DNA of 64,000 nucleotides from Paguma larvata (taxonomy: Eukaryota > Chordata > Mammalia > Carnivora > Viverridae). Position 1 is the stretch's first letter. Each line of letters starts with the position of its first letter. The translations under genes and the position numbers were made by a program. Below are positions 46,841 to 58,159 of this stretch, piece after piece. The stretch is from positions 21,741,167 through 21,805,166 of the forward strand of contig CM057839.1 in assembly GCA_030068075.1 (NCBI GenBank), given 5' to 3'. The notes beneath the pieces are model-generated. The model was not told the origin of the DNA. It searched no databases and saw nothing but the letters and a program-made list of their open reading frames with translations.

Positions 46841-47521
46841 GAGGAAAAGAAGCCTAGGACTCCTCATGTATGTTCCAAGATACATTTATCATATATTATA
46901 TTTTGAAAACAAGGGTGTGACAAATAGTTATCTGTGCCTGTAAGTAAAACTTCAACACTTGAGGAAATTTTGAACCAAAATCAAATCATTATCAAAACCA
47001 ATAATTGGTGCTAATAAATTCGTTATATTTAAGGAAGAGAATAATAAATAAATCTCATGGAATATAATCAAATATTTATTGACTGAAACCATATCAAATG
47101 ATTTTTTATCAAGCGCTAAATCTTTTACACTATTTTAGTGAAGTTAGGTTAAAGAAGAAGCAAAGTATAAAATATCAACAAACACACACCCACACAAACA
47201 TCCTTATATATTGATATAAACAGGAAATAATATTTTTTAACCATTCGTATTGTTCCCAAGAAACATGATAAGATTCTGTTATGTGTGACTTTAGTTAATT
47301 AAGCTTCATCTAAGTATTTGCCCACTACAACCTATAAAGTGCACTGAAATTCAACAGAGAGAATCCACAAGTATCAACAGCAAATTCTGATGCAGTAGTT
47401 CGAGGAGTTTCACGGTATTATCTAAAAGTAGTAAATCCATCAGGATTCTAAATGGAAGGTAATATGCTGTGAGAGATAAGCTAGTTTTTAAGGTTTAAAT
47501 ATGACAATTTATGTTAGAAAA
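46841..47521. other. Unassigned AT-rich DNA
   Basis: No gene or family is recognised. Confidence 0.4.
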
Positions 47522-47700
47522 CAGTGGGTGACTCAGTTGGATGAGTGCCCGACTCTTGATTTTGGCTCAGGTCATGATCCCGGGGCATGAGATCAAGCCC
47601 CACATCAGGCCCCATGCTGAGTTTGGAGCATGCTAAAGATTCTCTCTCTCTCTTTCTCTTTCCCCCTTTGCCCCTCTCCCCTGCTCATGCTCTCTCTCTA
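47522..47700 (+). mobile_element. CAN-SINE, tail converted to a TA repeat
   Basis: A plus-strand copy starting within the head ('gtgggtgactcagttgg'), with 'cgactcttgattttggctc' and the CT-rich block. The normal A-rich tail is replaced by an ATAATATATATG...(TA)n run. Confidence 0.9.
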
Positions 47701-47751
47701 TAATAATATATATGTATGTAAATAAATTATATATATATATATATATATAAC
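47701..47751. repeat. (TA)n at a SINE tail
   Basis: TAATAATATATATGTATG is followed by about ten TA units. It is likely seeded by the AATAAAT tail of the adjacent SINE. Confidence 0.9.
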
Positions 47752-49152
47752 ATAGTCTATTTTTATGGCAACTACTGTCTCTACCTCCATCTTCTTTGCG
47801 AAACTCTCAAAAAGATATCAAGATAAATTATCATTACCTAATCCTACAATCAAACAGATTATTCCATGATTGGGTATTTAACACTGTAGGAAGAAGTAAT
47901 TTATTGAGCAAAGAAAGAAAAAGTAAATGAAACAATTAGTATATCTCCAAGATATTATCACGGCATTCACTGCAAATTATAGTACAGTCTGGTACAGACT
48001 GTGTGCTGACATAATCTCTCAAGATTAGTGGTCAGTAAGGCTCCAAGGACACTTGCTTCGGTTACTTATTTGGAGGGAAAGCATCATACTGACAGATCTG
48101 TATTTCAAACTATCATACACAGCAAAAGAGGTGTGGATAAAAATAGTTCACACCTCTGGACAAGACTTACTTACCTTACAGTTCTTTTTTCCTGCTTCAT
48201 GTATTGGAAACAATAGTAACCCACTTGCCTTGAGTCTGCAACGTTAGGCATGTATACCTCCCTCTCATGAATAAAATTAATTATTCAGAGTTAATATCAA
48301 ACATGTTCTCATTTGAACTTTGCACTTTTTCCTCTGCTGCTTCAGAAAAGTTCAGAGCTATTTGACTTGGTTCCTTGTGGTACTAACCACTGGCGTGGAA
48401 ATGCTCCCTTAAATGAATTCTTCAGGCTATTAGTTTGGCTGTGCCCCATTTATTTGTGCTCTGCTATTTTCTCGTATATATATTAGAGACTATGTAAGGA
48501 GATTCTATTAGTTTCCATCATTCTTCTACCATTTCATCTGTGTTTTTGCAACTGAGGAATTTCATTATAAGATTAAAGAAACCTATACCTAAAACATATT
48601 GAGAGGCAAAGAATATGTACCTATGTGTTTAAAATGTATTTTTTAGCACCATTTGAAGCATTTAGTTGTCAAACAAACTAAATAAGGGACTATAAGAATT
48701 TCTAAGGTTCATGTTATGTTGAAAGACAGCTATTATCACAGTTCCAAAGTCACTGTATAACAATTCGGTTAAAGAGTCTCTCACTAGCATTTTATCTTTA
48801 CACTTGACACAGACACTTCCTAAGGAAGTCCATCCATTGAATATTTTACATCCTTGAATACTCTCTAAAACACATGAAAAAGAGAAAACGAGAAATTGTG
48901 TGTGTATTCATGTATGTTTTTGTATATAATTATGTGATTATTCTTAAAATAAATGAAGTCTATCTTATTTAGTAATTTTCAATGACCAAAAAAAAAAAAA
49001 AATCTAAGGTGTATCTTATTTGCAAGCTCAGAAGTTAGCCTGCTACAGATTGACATATACCAGAGGAAGGAATGAGAACCTGTGTCAGGGACATGGAATT
49101 TTTCCACTCAGAAAAAGAGTAGTTGCAGAATACCAGCACTTTTTTATGCCAG
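47752..49152. other. Unassigned DNA
   Basis: No repeat family or proven gene. Overlapping frames at 48028-48247 show no domain. 48990-49150 is less AT-rich and leads into an exon-like segment. Confidence 0.4.
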
Positions 49153-49275
49153 TTTTCTGAGCCCCAGTTCCCACAAGGTGATGAGAAGAAGGCCAAGGTG
49201 ACATCTACAAAATCAATGAGCTGCATTAAAGCAGAGGAAACCCGAGCGAGGGAATCTAGTTCTTTATACTGTACA
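49153..49275 (+). other. Candidate coding exon (hydrophilic)
   Basis: An acceptor with a T-rich tract (cacttttttatgccag) precedes a 123-base segment that ends ACA|GTAAGTG, a strong donor. The length is exactly 41 codons and one frame is open throughout: hydrophilic, with Lys, Glu, Ser and Thr ('FSEPQFPQGDEKKAKVTSTK', then 'CIKAEETRARESSSLYCT'). The symmetric phase, paired splice signals and raised GC are exon-like. No family is recognised. A minus-strand frame also covers part of it. It could still be a decoy. Confidence 0.35.
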
Positions 49276-49607
49276 GTAAGTGCTTCCTTCCTTTTCTCAT
49301 GCAGGAGACAATACTCTCTTCCAAGGCTGTTTGCTATACAGGTATCCCTGAAAAGATAATCAGAAACTAATTAATCTCTGTCTCTGCTTGTAAGATATAA
49401 GGAACTCTGAAACCTAAGAAGAATTATCTCCAAATAGCATTGGAGAGACAGCGTTTCAGTTTGGTTACTTTAAAATATATAAATTCGCATAAAGGTCATA
49501 GGCTTCCAAAAGAGATATCGATAGTGGATTGCTGTATATTTAATATATATAGGTATATAAGACACTCTTTCCTTTTTAATTGACAGTGAAGAAAAAAGCA
49601 TCTAAGA
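49276..49607. other. Unassigned DNA
   Basis: Nothing recognisable. It includes 'ttcctttttaattgacag' just before the SINE. Confidence 0.4.
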
Positions 49608-49830
49608 GGGGCACCTGGGTGGCTCAGTTAGTTAAGCAGCTGACTTCAGCTCAGGTCATGATCTCGCGGTTTGTGACTTCGAGCCCCGTGTTGGGCTCTG
49701 TGCTGACAGCTCAGAGCCTAGAGCCTCCTTCAGATTCTGTGTTTCCCCTTCTCTCTGCCCCACCCATGTTCATGCTCTCTCTCCGTCTCTCAATAATAAT
49801 AATAAAAAAAGTTAAAAAATTAAAAAAAAA
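49608..49830 (+). mobile_element. CAN-SINE
   Basis: A full-length plus-strand copy starting 'ggggcacctgggtggctcag'. The tail is 'aataataataataaaaaaag'. Flanks 'aaagcatctaaga' and 'aaaaaatctaaga' suggest a short target-site duplication. The frame 49580-49885 is SINE-derived. Confidence 0.93.
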
Positions 49831-50798
49831 TCTAAGAAATGTGTTGTCAAAATGGACTTCAGAAGGCCAAAATCAAACCACATAACAGGAAGTGTATTAT
49901 TTATGAGAGGAGTGTAAATTGAGCGTTTTATGACAAGTTTTCTTTATCTCTAAGATATTGGCCCCATCTCTTTCGCTCATTTTTAATTCTCCATCCTGTC
50001 ACTTTTACAGAGAGCAGATTTTAAGAAATTTAAGGTTGAAATCCATCCTGTTAAAATTTTATTAAAGGTCCTACATAGCTATCTTAGCCTATAATGAGAA
50101 GAGAGAAAAAAAGTAATATTCAAGTCTTACACATTGCTAAGCTTTGCTTAATGAAGTTAGGAATTTCCTAGAAAATAATATATTATACATTTGATTGAGA
50201 TATTCCTTAAAAATTACTCTCCGGACTCAAGCAGATTTATATGGCTGACCAAGAAATTATGACTCTGCCCATCTGTATCACTTTTCATAGTTATAAATCT
50301 TGCAAATTTACCAAATCACTAAGATAACCTCCTAAACAGTCCCATAGTAAGATATACTGACGTAATGACATTTATAAGATACACTACAAGATGAGGCTTT
50401 TTTCTTCCCTGAAGGGACCTCACTGGGGCTCAGGAGAAGGGTATCAATGACTTGAGGCACAGGTATACCTTACATGTGACAGTGACACACTAGTAGGAAA
50501 CTTGGTTGAGAAAGTAGTTACAGTGAAACAGGTAACTTATCTTAGAGCTATGCTCTGTTCATCAGAAAGAGAAAAAAAAGTGAACAAAGAGATTAACATG
50601 TACTATATAAAAGATCACCTAATATTCATTTATTCGCTGATATGCACATAAAGAGAGAATATTATGTGACTATACAAAAGACATTTAACCTTCCTGCCCC
50701 TCAGGTCCTATATCTATAAAATAAGTTGAGTACTTAGCAACCTTATGGAATTGTGGAGCATAAGGGGCGATTCAATTGTGTTGTCTATCCTACAGAGA
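49831..50798. other. Unassigned DNA
   Basis: No gene or family is recognised. Confidence 0.4.
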
Positions 50799-50812
50799 TG
50801 AATGTGAATATT

Positions 50813-51032
50813 TTAAATTTTTTTTGATGTTTTTATTTATTTTTGAGAGCAGGAGAGACAAAGCATGAGTGGGGAAGGATCAGAGAGAGAGAGGGAGACA
50901 CAGAATGTGAAGCAGGCTCCAGGCTCTGAGCTGTCAGCACAGAGCCCGACGCGGGGCTCGAACTCACAGACCGTGAGATCATGACCTGAGCCGAAGTCGG
51001 ACGCTCAACCGACTGAGCCACCCAGGCACCCC
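50813..51032 (-). mobile_element. CAN-SINE with perfect 14-bp TSD
   Basis: A full-length, low-divergence minus-strand copy. 'tgaatgtgaatatt' flanks it exactly (50799-50812 and 51033-51046). A and B boxes are intact on the minus strand ('tggctcagtcgg', 'gagttcgagcccc'). Confidence 0.97.
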
Positions 51033-51129
51033 TGAATGTGAATATTAAAGACACATGTACTTATTCGATCATTCCTCAAGTAAATTCCTGTTAGAAAATT
51101 GACTAAATTATGAAATTTCTACATAATGA

Positions 51130-51490
51130 AATGTATTGCTTTAGTAAGTCCAGGGTGCTATCAGAAAGTAACCTAGATCCGGTGGCTATAAAGAACATAA
51201 ATTTATTTCTCAGATTCAGGAGTCTGGGAGTCTGAGGTCGGGGTGCCAGCATGGTCAAGTTCCAGTGAAGGCCCTCTTCTAGGTTTCAGGGTGTTTATTG
51301 CTCACCATGTCCTTACTTGGTGGAAGGGGCAGGGGACCTCTCCGGGGTTGCTTTTATAAAGGCACTAATCCCATCCATAAGGGCTCTACTCCCATACCCT
51401 GATCTCCTACCAAAGCCTCCTAATACCATCGCATTATGAACTTCTACATATGAATTTGGGGGGATACCAACATTCAGCCCATAGTAGGTA
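51130..51490 (-). mobile_element. MLT1/MST-like LTR (ERVL-MaLR)
   Basis: The reverse complement shows the MaLR LTR layout. On the plus strand, 'gtccagggtgctatcagaaa' and 'ataaatttatttctcagatt' (poly(A) region) lie at the left, 'tttataaaggcactaatccc' (TATA/AATCCC block) in the middle, and 'cttctacatatgaatttggg' at the right. No internal ERV sequence is attached. Confidence 0.8.
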
Positions 51491-52454
51491 TGTCGACATA
51501 AAAAGATAATGAATTAGAGTATAACAGTGTAGGAGGATTTTCACAGGATATAGTTGATTGATTAAAAAAAGATTTTAAAAATCTTAAAAAGAATACTGCA
51601 CTCTGACTGAGTGAGTGTATTAACATCGTTAATCAGGTTGTTGATCAGACTTGTTTCCTTACAGTCTGTTAACAAATGTGATCTGTAACACACACACACA
51701 TACACGCTCTTATGTCTAGACTTGGGTAAAAGTATCTGTGCTCTACAAATTTTAATAGTATTTCCATATGGTTTCCATTATCACATAATTTTCATTTAAC
51801 ATTTAATATATCAATATGGAAGCCATTATTCAATAAAAAGTATGTGGTAACATTTGAGATTTAATTGGCTCATCTTTCACCTTATGAGGAATTTGAATTG
51901 TAAACTACCCACAACATAGACTACAGTGTGCAAACAAAATGCAGTGACTAGAATTTTAACATGTTTTCAAAATACTATTGAAATTATTTTTGACAGGAAG
52001 GAGATTTACTTTATTTTACATTTTACTTAAGCCCAGTTATTTATCTCTGACAGTGGGCAAAAGAGCATATGCATTTATTTAAATTCACGTCAACCACGTT
52101 ATTCATTTTATCCTTATGAATAAAACCTAGATATTTAACATTTAATCATGATTGTTTTTCTAAATAAATTTCTTTGTTAAATGTTCAGAAATTTCCCAAG
52201 ATTGCTGTATATATTTTAAACCCTACATTAATGATCCTTATTTCGTGTTGTAGTCATTAACACTTATAGAAATCTTTACATTTCATCAAATGGAAAATAT
52301 TGATTCTAGAAATGTCACATATTGATTTATGTAGGTCATATAAATTAATTATATATATAGATTTTATTATGGTTTGTCATGATTCCTGTGTATGTGGGTC
52401 TTATAGTCTAGTGGATGATACAGTCACTAAAGGGCAATAACAAAGATAATGCAC

Positions 52455-52456
<2 letters not shown>
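51491..52456. other. Unassigned AT-rich DNA
   Basis: No gene is recognised. A short CA run lies at 51690-51702. Confidence 0.4.
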
Positions 52457-52495
<39 letters not shown>

Positions 52496-52499
52496 TGTG
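52457..52499 (+). repeat. (GT)n microsatellite
   Basis: About 18 uninterrupted GT units, then GAGTGTG. Z-DNA-prone alternating purine-pyrimidine. Confidence 0.95.
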
Positions 52500-53106
52500 C
52501 TCATATACAGTTGCATGTTTAATTTTTGATCCGTATAAGCATTAGGTATGGTGAACTGGGCTGATCTGATAGAACTCCTACTTAACCCTCCTGAGACCTA
52601 ATGCACACATATAAAGTGTTGCATAAAACACTACATTTAAAAATAGATATTGTAAAAAGATAAACAAAATATGCATTGTAGTTGAAATTAAATAACCAAA
52701 ACCTCCACAAATTATGCAAATGAAGACTCAATTCAATATAAGAGGACACTGGGAGACTTTGGGTTTTATGGAACCAGATGTATATTCAGAGCTGGTGGCT
52801 GAGAAATAAGACACAAGGAGACGACGGATTTGGCAAACAATACACTCCCATGGAATACAGAAAAAAGAGACCATCACTGAGTATCTTAGAGAATAGTAAT
52901 GAGGGAGAAGGAGAAACATAAACAGAAGGATTATGGTAGATCATTGAATATAAAGAGCATAAATGAAGTGGTAACAATAAACACAAATATATCAGTAATC
53001 AGAATGATAGAGATATACTTTATATATTCAAAGTAAATTCAATCATTAGGAGGGTTGTGTAGTAGTATAAATTTCACTGAACCTTTTCCTTTTTTTTCAA
53101 TATTTA
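52500..53106. other. Unassigned DNA
   Basis: No gene is recognised. Overlapping minus-strand frames at 52728-52986 (63 and 66 codons) have no family signature. Confidence 0.4.
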
Positions 53107-53114
53107 TTATTGGT

Positions 53115-53149
<35 letters not shown>

Positions 53150-53334
53150 TTTGGAGACAGAGACAGAACATGAGCTAGGGAGGGGCAGAGAGAGGGGAAG
53201 ACACAGAATCTGAAGCAGGATCCAGGCTCTGAACTGTCAGCACAGAGCCCAATGCAGGGGCTCAAACTCATGAACTGTGAGATCATGACCTGAGCCGAAG
53301 TCAGACACTCGACCGACTGAGCCACCCAGGTGTC
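53107..53334 (-). mobile_element. CAN-SINE with (TTTA)n-expanded tail
   Basis: A minus-strand copy. The A-rich tail complement has expanded to about ten TTTA units (53114-53152), and the head complement ends 'ccacccaggtgtc'. The frame 53143-53325 is SINE-derived. Confidence 0.92.
53114..53152 (+). repeat. (TTTA)n microsatellite in a SINE tail
   Basis: About ten TTTA units derived from the AATAAAT tail motif of the CAN-SINE. Confidence 0.93.
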
Positions 53335-54070
53335 ACTTACTAAATATTTTTCTATTAGACATTTCTTTCTTTAAATTTCAAACTATTAAGAAAAAGGAAA
53401 AGAAAATAAAAAATACAGGCACATGATTTTATAATGCTAGGGCAATCCTGAAGCTGTTTTGAAACAATGCAAAGAAAAATAAAATGATCGTAATCATACA
53501 GACCACATTTCCTGACAGAAAAAAATATTAACTAGAAATCACAGTTAAATTTAATAAAAGTTTAAGAATACTATGTATTTAGAAACCAAGTGAATATACT
53601 CCCAAATAAATCTTGAGTAAAAATGGAAATTCTAATTAAAACAGAAATATTTTACCTAAACAAAATTAGAAAGTTCTTTATTTAAAAACTTGTAGGCATG
53701 GCAACAGCATTTACTGAATAAACAGAAAGGAAGGAAATATATATGTGAGTAAAAAAAAAGTCAAAAGTGGAAAGAGTAGCAACAATTGAAAAGACAAAGC
53801 TGAATAGTGCAAAATCATTAAGAAATTCGATTTGAAGACAGAAATATTGAATCCTCTCACACACGCATCCCAGTACTTACCATAAATGTATTAGATCCAT
53901 CAGTTTAACTAATCTTCATCATAAGCAATTCTTCTTTTATTCAAACATATTAAGATAATATAAGGAACAAACATACAGAATCACTTTATAATACTAGTAC
54001 ACCATGCAGCTAATCAGAGAAAACAGAAGAAAATAAATATGACAGACCAATTAGGCTTACATAAACAATT
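53335..54070. other. Unassigned AT-rich DNA
   Basis: No gene or family is recognised. Confidence 0.4.
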
Positions 54071-54088
54071 ACTATATATATATATATA

Positions 54089-54140
<52 letters not shown>

Positions 54141-54144
54141 TATA
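54071..54144. repeat. (TA)n repeat, about 70 bp
   Basis: Nearly pure TA with two TAGTA interruptions. Self-complementary and able to extrude as a cruciform. Confidence 0.95.
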
Positions 54145-54290
54145 ATGAGCACAATTCAGTTTCTGCAGGATATGAGAAAATCTTAATATAGAATGAAGTG
54201 ATAGGATTTAGTTGAAGAATTCATATATTTTAGCATTGTTTATTATATACATTCAGACTAGAGTTTTAAGTGATTTTTTAAAAAATTGCA

Positions 54291-54515
54291 CGGTCGCCTG
54301 CGTGGCTCAGTCGGTTAAGCGTCCGACTCCGGCTCAGGTCATGATCTCACGGTTCGTGAGTTCGAGCCCCGCGTCGGGCTCTGTGCTGACAGCTCAGAGC
54401 TGGAGCCTGCTTCGGATTCTATGTCTCCCCCTCTCTCTGCCCTTCCCATGCTCGTGCTCTGTCTCTCTCTGTATCTCAATAATAAATAAAAAACATTAAA
54501 AAATAAAATAAAATA
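54291..54515 (+). mobile_element. CAN-SINE, low divergence
   Basis: A plus-strand copy with the A box (tggctcagtcgg), the B box (gagttcgagcccc), 'gcgtcgggctctgtgctgac' and a long AAATA/ATAAA tail. Flanks 'aaaaaattgca' and 'aaaaaattaca' fit a short target-site duplication. It is among the closest to consensus here. The frame 54212-54499 is SINE-derived. Confidence 0.96.
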
Positions 54516-54739
54516 AAAAAATTACATAAAAAGTCATACTCAATGATAAATTAGGTTTTTTTTTTCCTGCTGCATCAACAAAAACCGAAGGTTTCTTATC
54601 AACCTGATAGTTTAAACATCAAACTGGATTTCTTATCCATTTTTAGGCTTTTGAGAAAGCCTAGAAACTGCTACCAAAAGAGAAAGATGGGAGAGTGATC
54701 CAACAATATGTAGTATCCTTGAAAATATTTATGCATATA

Positions 54740-54970
54740 AACAATTATCCCGTTAGGCGTATTCTCTAAGGAATCTCTTGCACATGTATTCCAGGATATA
54801 CGTGATACTGTTTGTGTCAGTAAAAATTGGAAAAAAAAGACTTTTCTGTCAATATGACAACAGATCATTAAGTTATAGTACATCATGAAATAAAATATTC
54901 GATAGCATCTACTCACTAGAACAGAATCATACCATATGTTTAAACATCATTGATAATAAAGCAAAATGTG
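54740..54970 (+). mobile_element. Old LINE-1 ORF2 C-terminal fragment
   Basis: 'attctctaaggaatctcttgc', 'acatgtattccaggatatac' and 'gtcagtaaaaattggaaaa' are decayed forms of the L1 ORF2 C-terminal coding stretch. The minus-strand frame over it is not a gene. Confidence 0.6.
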
Positions 54971-55037
54971 AATTTAAAACTAAAACAAATTGGCTAGATA
55001 TACATATGTGAAAACACATAGGCCTGGTTTGAACAAA

Positions 55038-55038
<1 letters not shown>

Positions 55039-55083
<45 letters not shown>
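55039..55083 (+). repeat. (CA)n microsatellite
   Basis: About 19 CA units with one CACCA interruption. On the minus strand it is a GT run that begins some 15-20 bases after an AATAAA-like signal. Confidence 0.95.
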
Positions 55084-55085
<2 letters not shown>

Positions 55086-55089
55086 TTAT

Positions 55090-55330
55090 GCACAATTTAT
55101 TAGTACACATACAGCGGAAGTATAAAAACGGAAATTTCTGTTTCTGTATGGACCATTGCCAGTGTTCCAAAAGACAAGATTATATGAGCAGGTGCGCTAC
55201 TTCGGGGTTCTCCCATTTCAGGGAGAGAAGTTAGAGTCCCGTGGTTTCCTTCACTTGGCTGTCGTTGATTGCCTGCAGGTAAGCGCTGTTTTCACAGATG
55301 AGATACTTCACCTTGTCTGGAAATAGTCAA
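55090..55330. other. Exon-like or pseudogene-like segment, strand ambiguous
   Basis: Plus strand: a strong acceptor (ggttctcccatttcag) and a strong donor (CTGCAG|GTAAGC) enclose 57 bases (55222-55278) that are open for 19 codons (GEKLESRGFLHLAVVDCLQ). Minus strand: a frame ending '...YLICENSAYLQAINDSQ' then 'VKETTGL' and a stop near 55231 is followed by about 130 bases and an AATAAA (55099-55104), then the GT run, which resembles a terminal exon or processed copy. An in-frame stop lies shortly upstream on that strand. Only one reading can be right, if either. No family is recognised. Confidence 0.3.
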
Positions 55331-55588
55331 CTGAGGATCTCCATGCCTGCTGGGCCAGGTATAGGAAGATATTTCTGTCTTGCCTTGACTCTGACTTTAA
55401 CCTGAGCCCAGAGTGTTTTCCCTTTTGGCCTCTATGTAATGCTAATAATTAATTTGCCTGACTTGCCATAGCTCATCCAATAGAGATCACACTTTCAAAT
55501 GTTAAAAAATTATCTAGACATATTAAAGTCAGCAGGAAAAATTTTGGACATCTCAATTAATATCCAAAGAAAAGTTCTTTAATAACTG
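55331..55588. other. Unassigned DNA
   Basis: Less AT-rich at 55340-55440. It may belong to the same unit as the preceding exon-like segment. Confidence 0.35.
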
Positions 55589-55811
55589 TTTTTTTTTTTT
55601 AATTTCTTTGTTTTTGAGAGAGAGAGAGAGAGAGAGAGAGAGCGCTTGAGCAGGGGAGTGGCAGAGAGAGAGGGAGACACAGAATCCATAGCAGGCTCCA
55701 GGCTCTGAGCTGTCAGCACAAAGCCCGAAGTGGGACTCGAACTCGTGAACCTCAAGATCACAACCTGAGCCGAAGTCAGATGCTTAACTGACTGAGCCAC
55801 CCAGGTGCCCC
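55589..55811 (-). mobile_element. CAN-SINE with long (GA)n
   Basis: A full-length minus-strand copy with about 13 GA units (55617-55643) and a head complement ending 'ccacccaggtgcccc'. The flanks are only weakly similar. The frame 55579-55800 is SINE-derived. Confidence 0.94.
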
Positions 55812-55932
55812 TTAAGCAACAGTTTTAAATGCCAGGAAATTCTTCTCTATTTGTTCTCAGAAGGAGAATTCACACAAAATAAAGAAAAGTAAAATAAGAC
55901 AAATATAATAATATCAATTTCAAATAATAGAA

Positions 55933-55990
55933 ATTATATATATATATAATATATATGTTGAGATATATATATATATATATATATATATAA
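55933..55990. repeat. Interrupted (TA)n repeat
   Basis: Three TA runs are split by 'atgttgag'. Followed by 'atcaattatattgatt', a short perfect inverted repeat (55990-56005). Confidence 0.92.
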
Positions 55991-56933
55991 ATCAATTATA
56001 TTGATTTTAAAAGCATTTCAGGTTTTACAGAACCATATATTTTCAGCAAGGGAAAGTTAAGGATTATCTACACTAGCCTATTCTTTGACATTCCCCAAGG
56101 TTGCTATTCATTATTTGTCAGGTTAAGTATCTTACTGTCCTCAGCCTGGAGGTGACCTTCTGAAGCTATTTATTTCAAGGTGGCTGCTCTAATTATTATA
56201 AAGGTTTTATGACATTGTGTGCACAACTCTTTTCCAATAACTCTACACTTCAGAGTCCCAGGTAAACTCTCTAAGCCCTAATTATCACGGACTTACAAAT
56301 ATTTGAAAAAATATAAATTTGTTTGAAATTTTATCCTCCCTAAATTTTATCCTATCTAATCTACGCCATTAGAACAACTTCTATGACAAAACTTCGTTTC
56401 CTCTCTTCTCCCACTGCTTCTGTTTGGAAGAAATCCAACTTCACGTCTTGTTAAATCATGACTCTCCGAACTGTGTAACACTTCAGTTGAAGTCTAACAA
56501 CTAGACAGAAGATTAGATGTATTAGAATGTTGTGAAAAATACTTACCATTAAATGATGTTAGCATGACTAAGCTATTTCTCTCCGTGTCTGTCTCTGTGT
56601 TTCTCAAAAGGACAAAATTTACTACTTTGCTAATACTTGACTCCATTCTTCTGTACAAAACACAGAAAACAATTTTTTTTGTCTAGCTATTAGGCTTACA
56701 ACTTTGTTTTGACAGTTAGATCATAATGGTGAGCCCTTCAATTGTAGTTGGTATGAACTGTTTCTAAGCCATATTGTTTCAACTCAACAAGTGTTAATCT
56801 TTTAAACTGTGTTTTACTCAAATTCAGACTTTTGAAAAAAAGTTTTGTCAACTTGTCATACTTATTAATTTTCTTCTCTGGGTTTATGTCATTTGACAAT
56901 TTTAACAATATCTTTTTTAATTTAATTTTCTGA
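55991..56933. other. Unassigned AT-rich DNA
   Basis: No gene or family is recognised. Confidence 0.4.
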
Positions 56934-57142
56934 GGGGTGCCTGGATGGCTCCATCAGTTGAGTGTCCCACTCTTGATTTCTGCTCAGCTCATGGATCCCA
57001 GGGTCAGGGGATCGAGCCCCACATTGGGCCCCGTGCTGGGCATGGAGCCTGCTTAAGATTATCTGTCTCTCCCTCTGCCTCTCTCCACCACTCACTCTCT
57101 TTCTCTCCCTAAAATAATAAAAACAAACAAATAAAATATTTA
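56934..57142 (+). mobile_element. CAN-SINE with TSD
   Basis: A plus-strand copy of the older middle type ('cgagccccacattgggccc', 'ggcatggagcctgcttaag'). Flanks 'ttaatttaattttctga' (left) and 'ttaaatttaattttttga' (right) are a target-site duplication with minor changes. The minus-strand frame 56922-57236 is its complement. Confidence 0.93.
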
Positions 57143-57157
57143 AATTTAATTTTTTGA

Positions 57158-57869
57158 ATAGGGAGATTAAAGAGAGAGATTCACTAAACTGATCACTCCC
57201 CTTCACAGTATTCCCAAGGGGTAGAATAGTGACCATGAAATCACATTTATTGAATGATGAATCTTTTGTAAGGGCTCCAGTCCATTCATCACTAGCCTTT
57301 TAATAATAGCGCTTAACTACCTATGAGTTTACCGAATTTATAGTCAAGTTCACATTTTTCAAATGTCTGAAGTAGAATCTCATCACTAATTATTTAACGA
57401 TGACACCGCATTTTAAGTGCTTTCCTGGTTCCTCCATCCTCTACCTATTTCTATCCTTCCATTCATCCTTGACACATAATGTTACTACGCTCAGTTCTGA
57501 GTAAAATATCTACTGAAAAACTACACTTAGCATAGAAGCCTCAATAGTAATAGTTCCTGACACACCACATATTTTTTTCTCTTATCCCTTACTGCTCCCT
57601 TTAAAGCTGGTGACACCTTCTGAACATCAGATTTTTAACCATTCTTTGACTGTTGCAACTGAATGCCACCTGCTTAAACCACAGATTCCTTACACAGTTA
57701 TCTGGGCTTTCCCTTGATGTCAGTGCCAACAGCAGCAACAGCAGTGATGGATTACTTGTGCTGGTGGAGCCAGTGATAAGACTTTAGGAATGAGAAGAGT
57801 TATGGTAACAAACGTTATGCAATACCTTCCTCACAGTTCCTCACTTATAGGAAGTGGTAAAGTCAAAAT
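57158..57869. other. Unassigned DNA
   Basis: No gene is recognised. A CAG-like patch 'caacagcagcaacagcagtg' lies at 57727-57746. Confidence 0.4.
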
Positions 57870-57872
57870 TTC

Positions 57873-57908
<36 letters not shown>

Positions 57909-57963
57909 TTTTTCTTCCTTCCTTCCTTCCTTCCTTCCTTCCTTCCTTCCTTCCTTCCTTCCT

Positions 57964-58022
<59 letters not shown>

Positions 58023-58159
58023 CTTTCTCTCTTTCTCTCTTTCTCTTCCTTCCTTCTTTCCTTCCTTCCTTCCTTCCTTCCTTCCTTCCTTCCTTCCTTC
58101 CTTCCTTCCCTCCTTCCATCCTTCCTTCCTTCCTTCCTTCCTTTCCTTTCCTTTCTTTT
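57870..58159 (+). repeat. 290-bp (CTTT)n/(CTTC)n array
   Basis: Blocks run (CTTT)n, (CCTT)n, (CTTT)n, CTCTTT variants, (CCTT)n, then CCTTT. All pyrimidine on the plus strand. Frames of about 100-150 codons on both strands (FLSFFL or KKERKE repeats) come from periodicity and are not genes. Confidence 0.97.
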
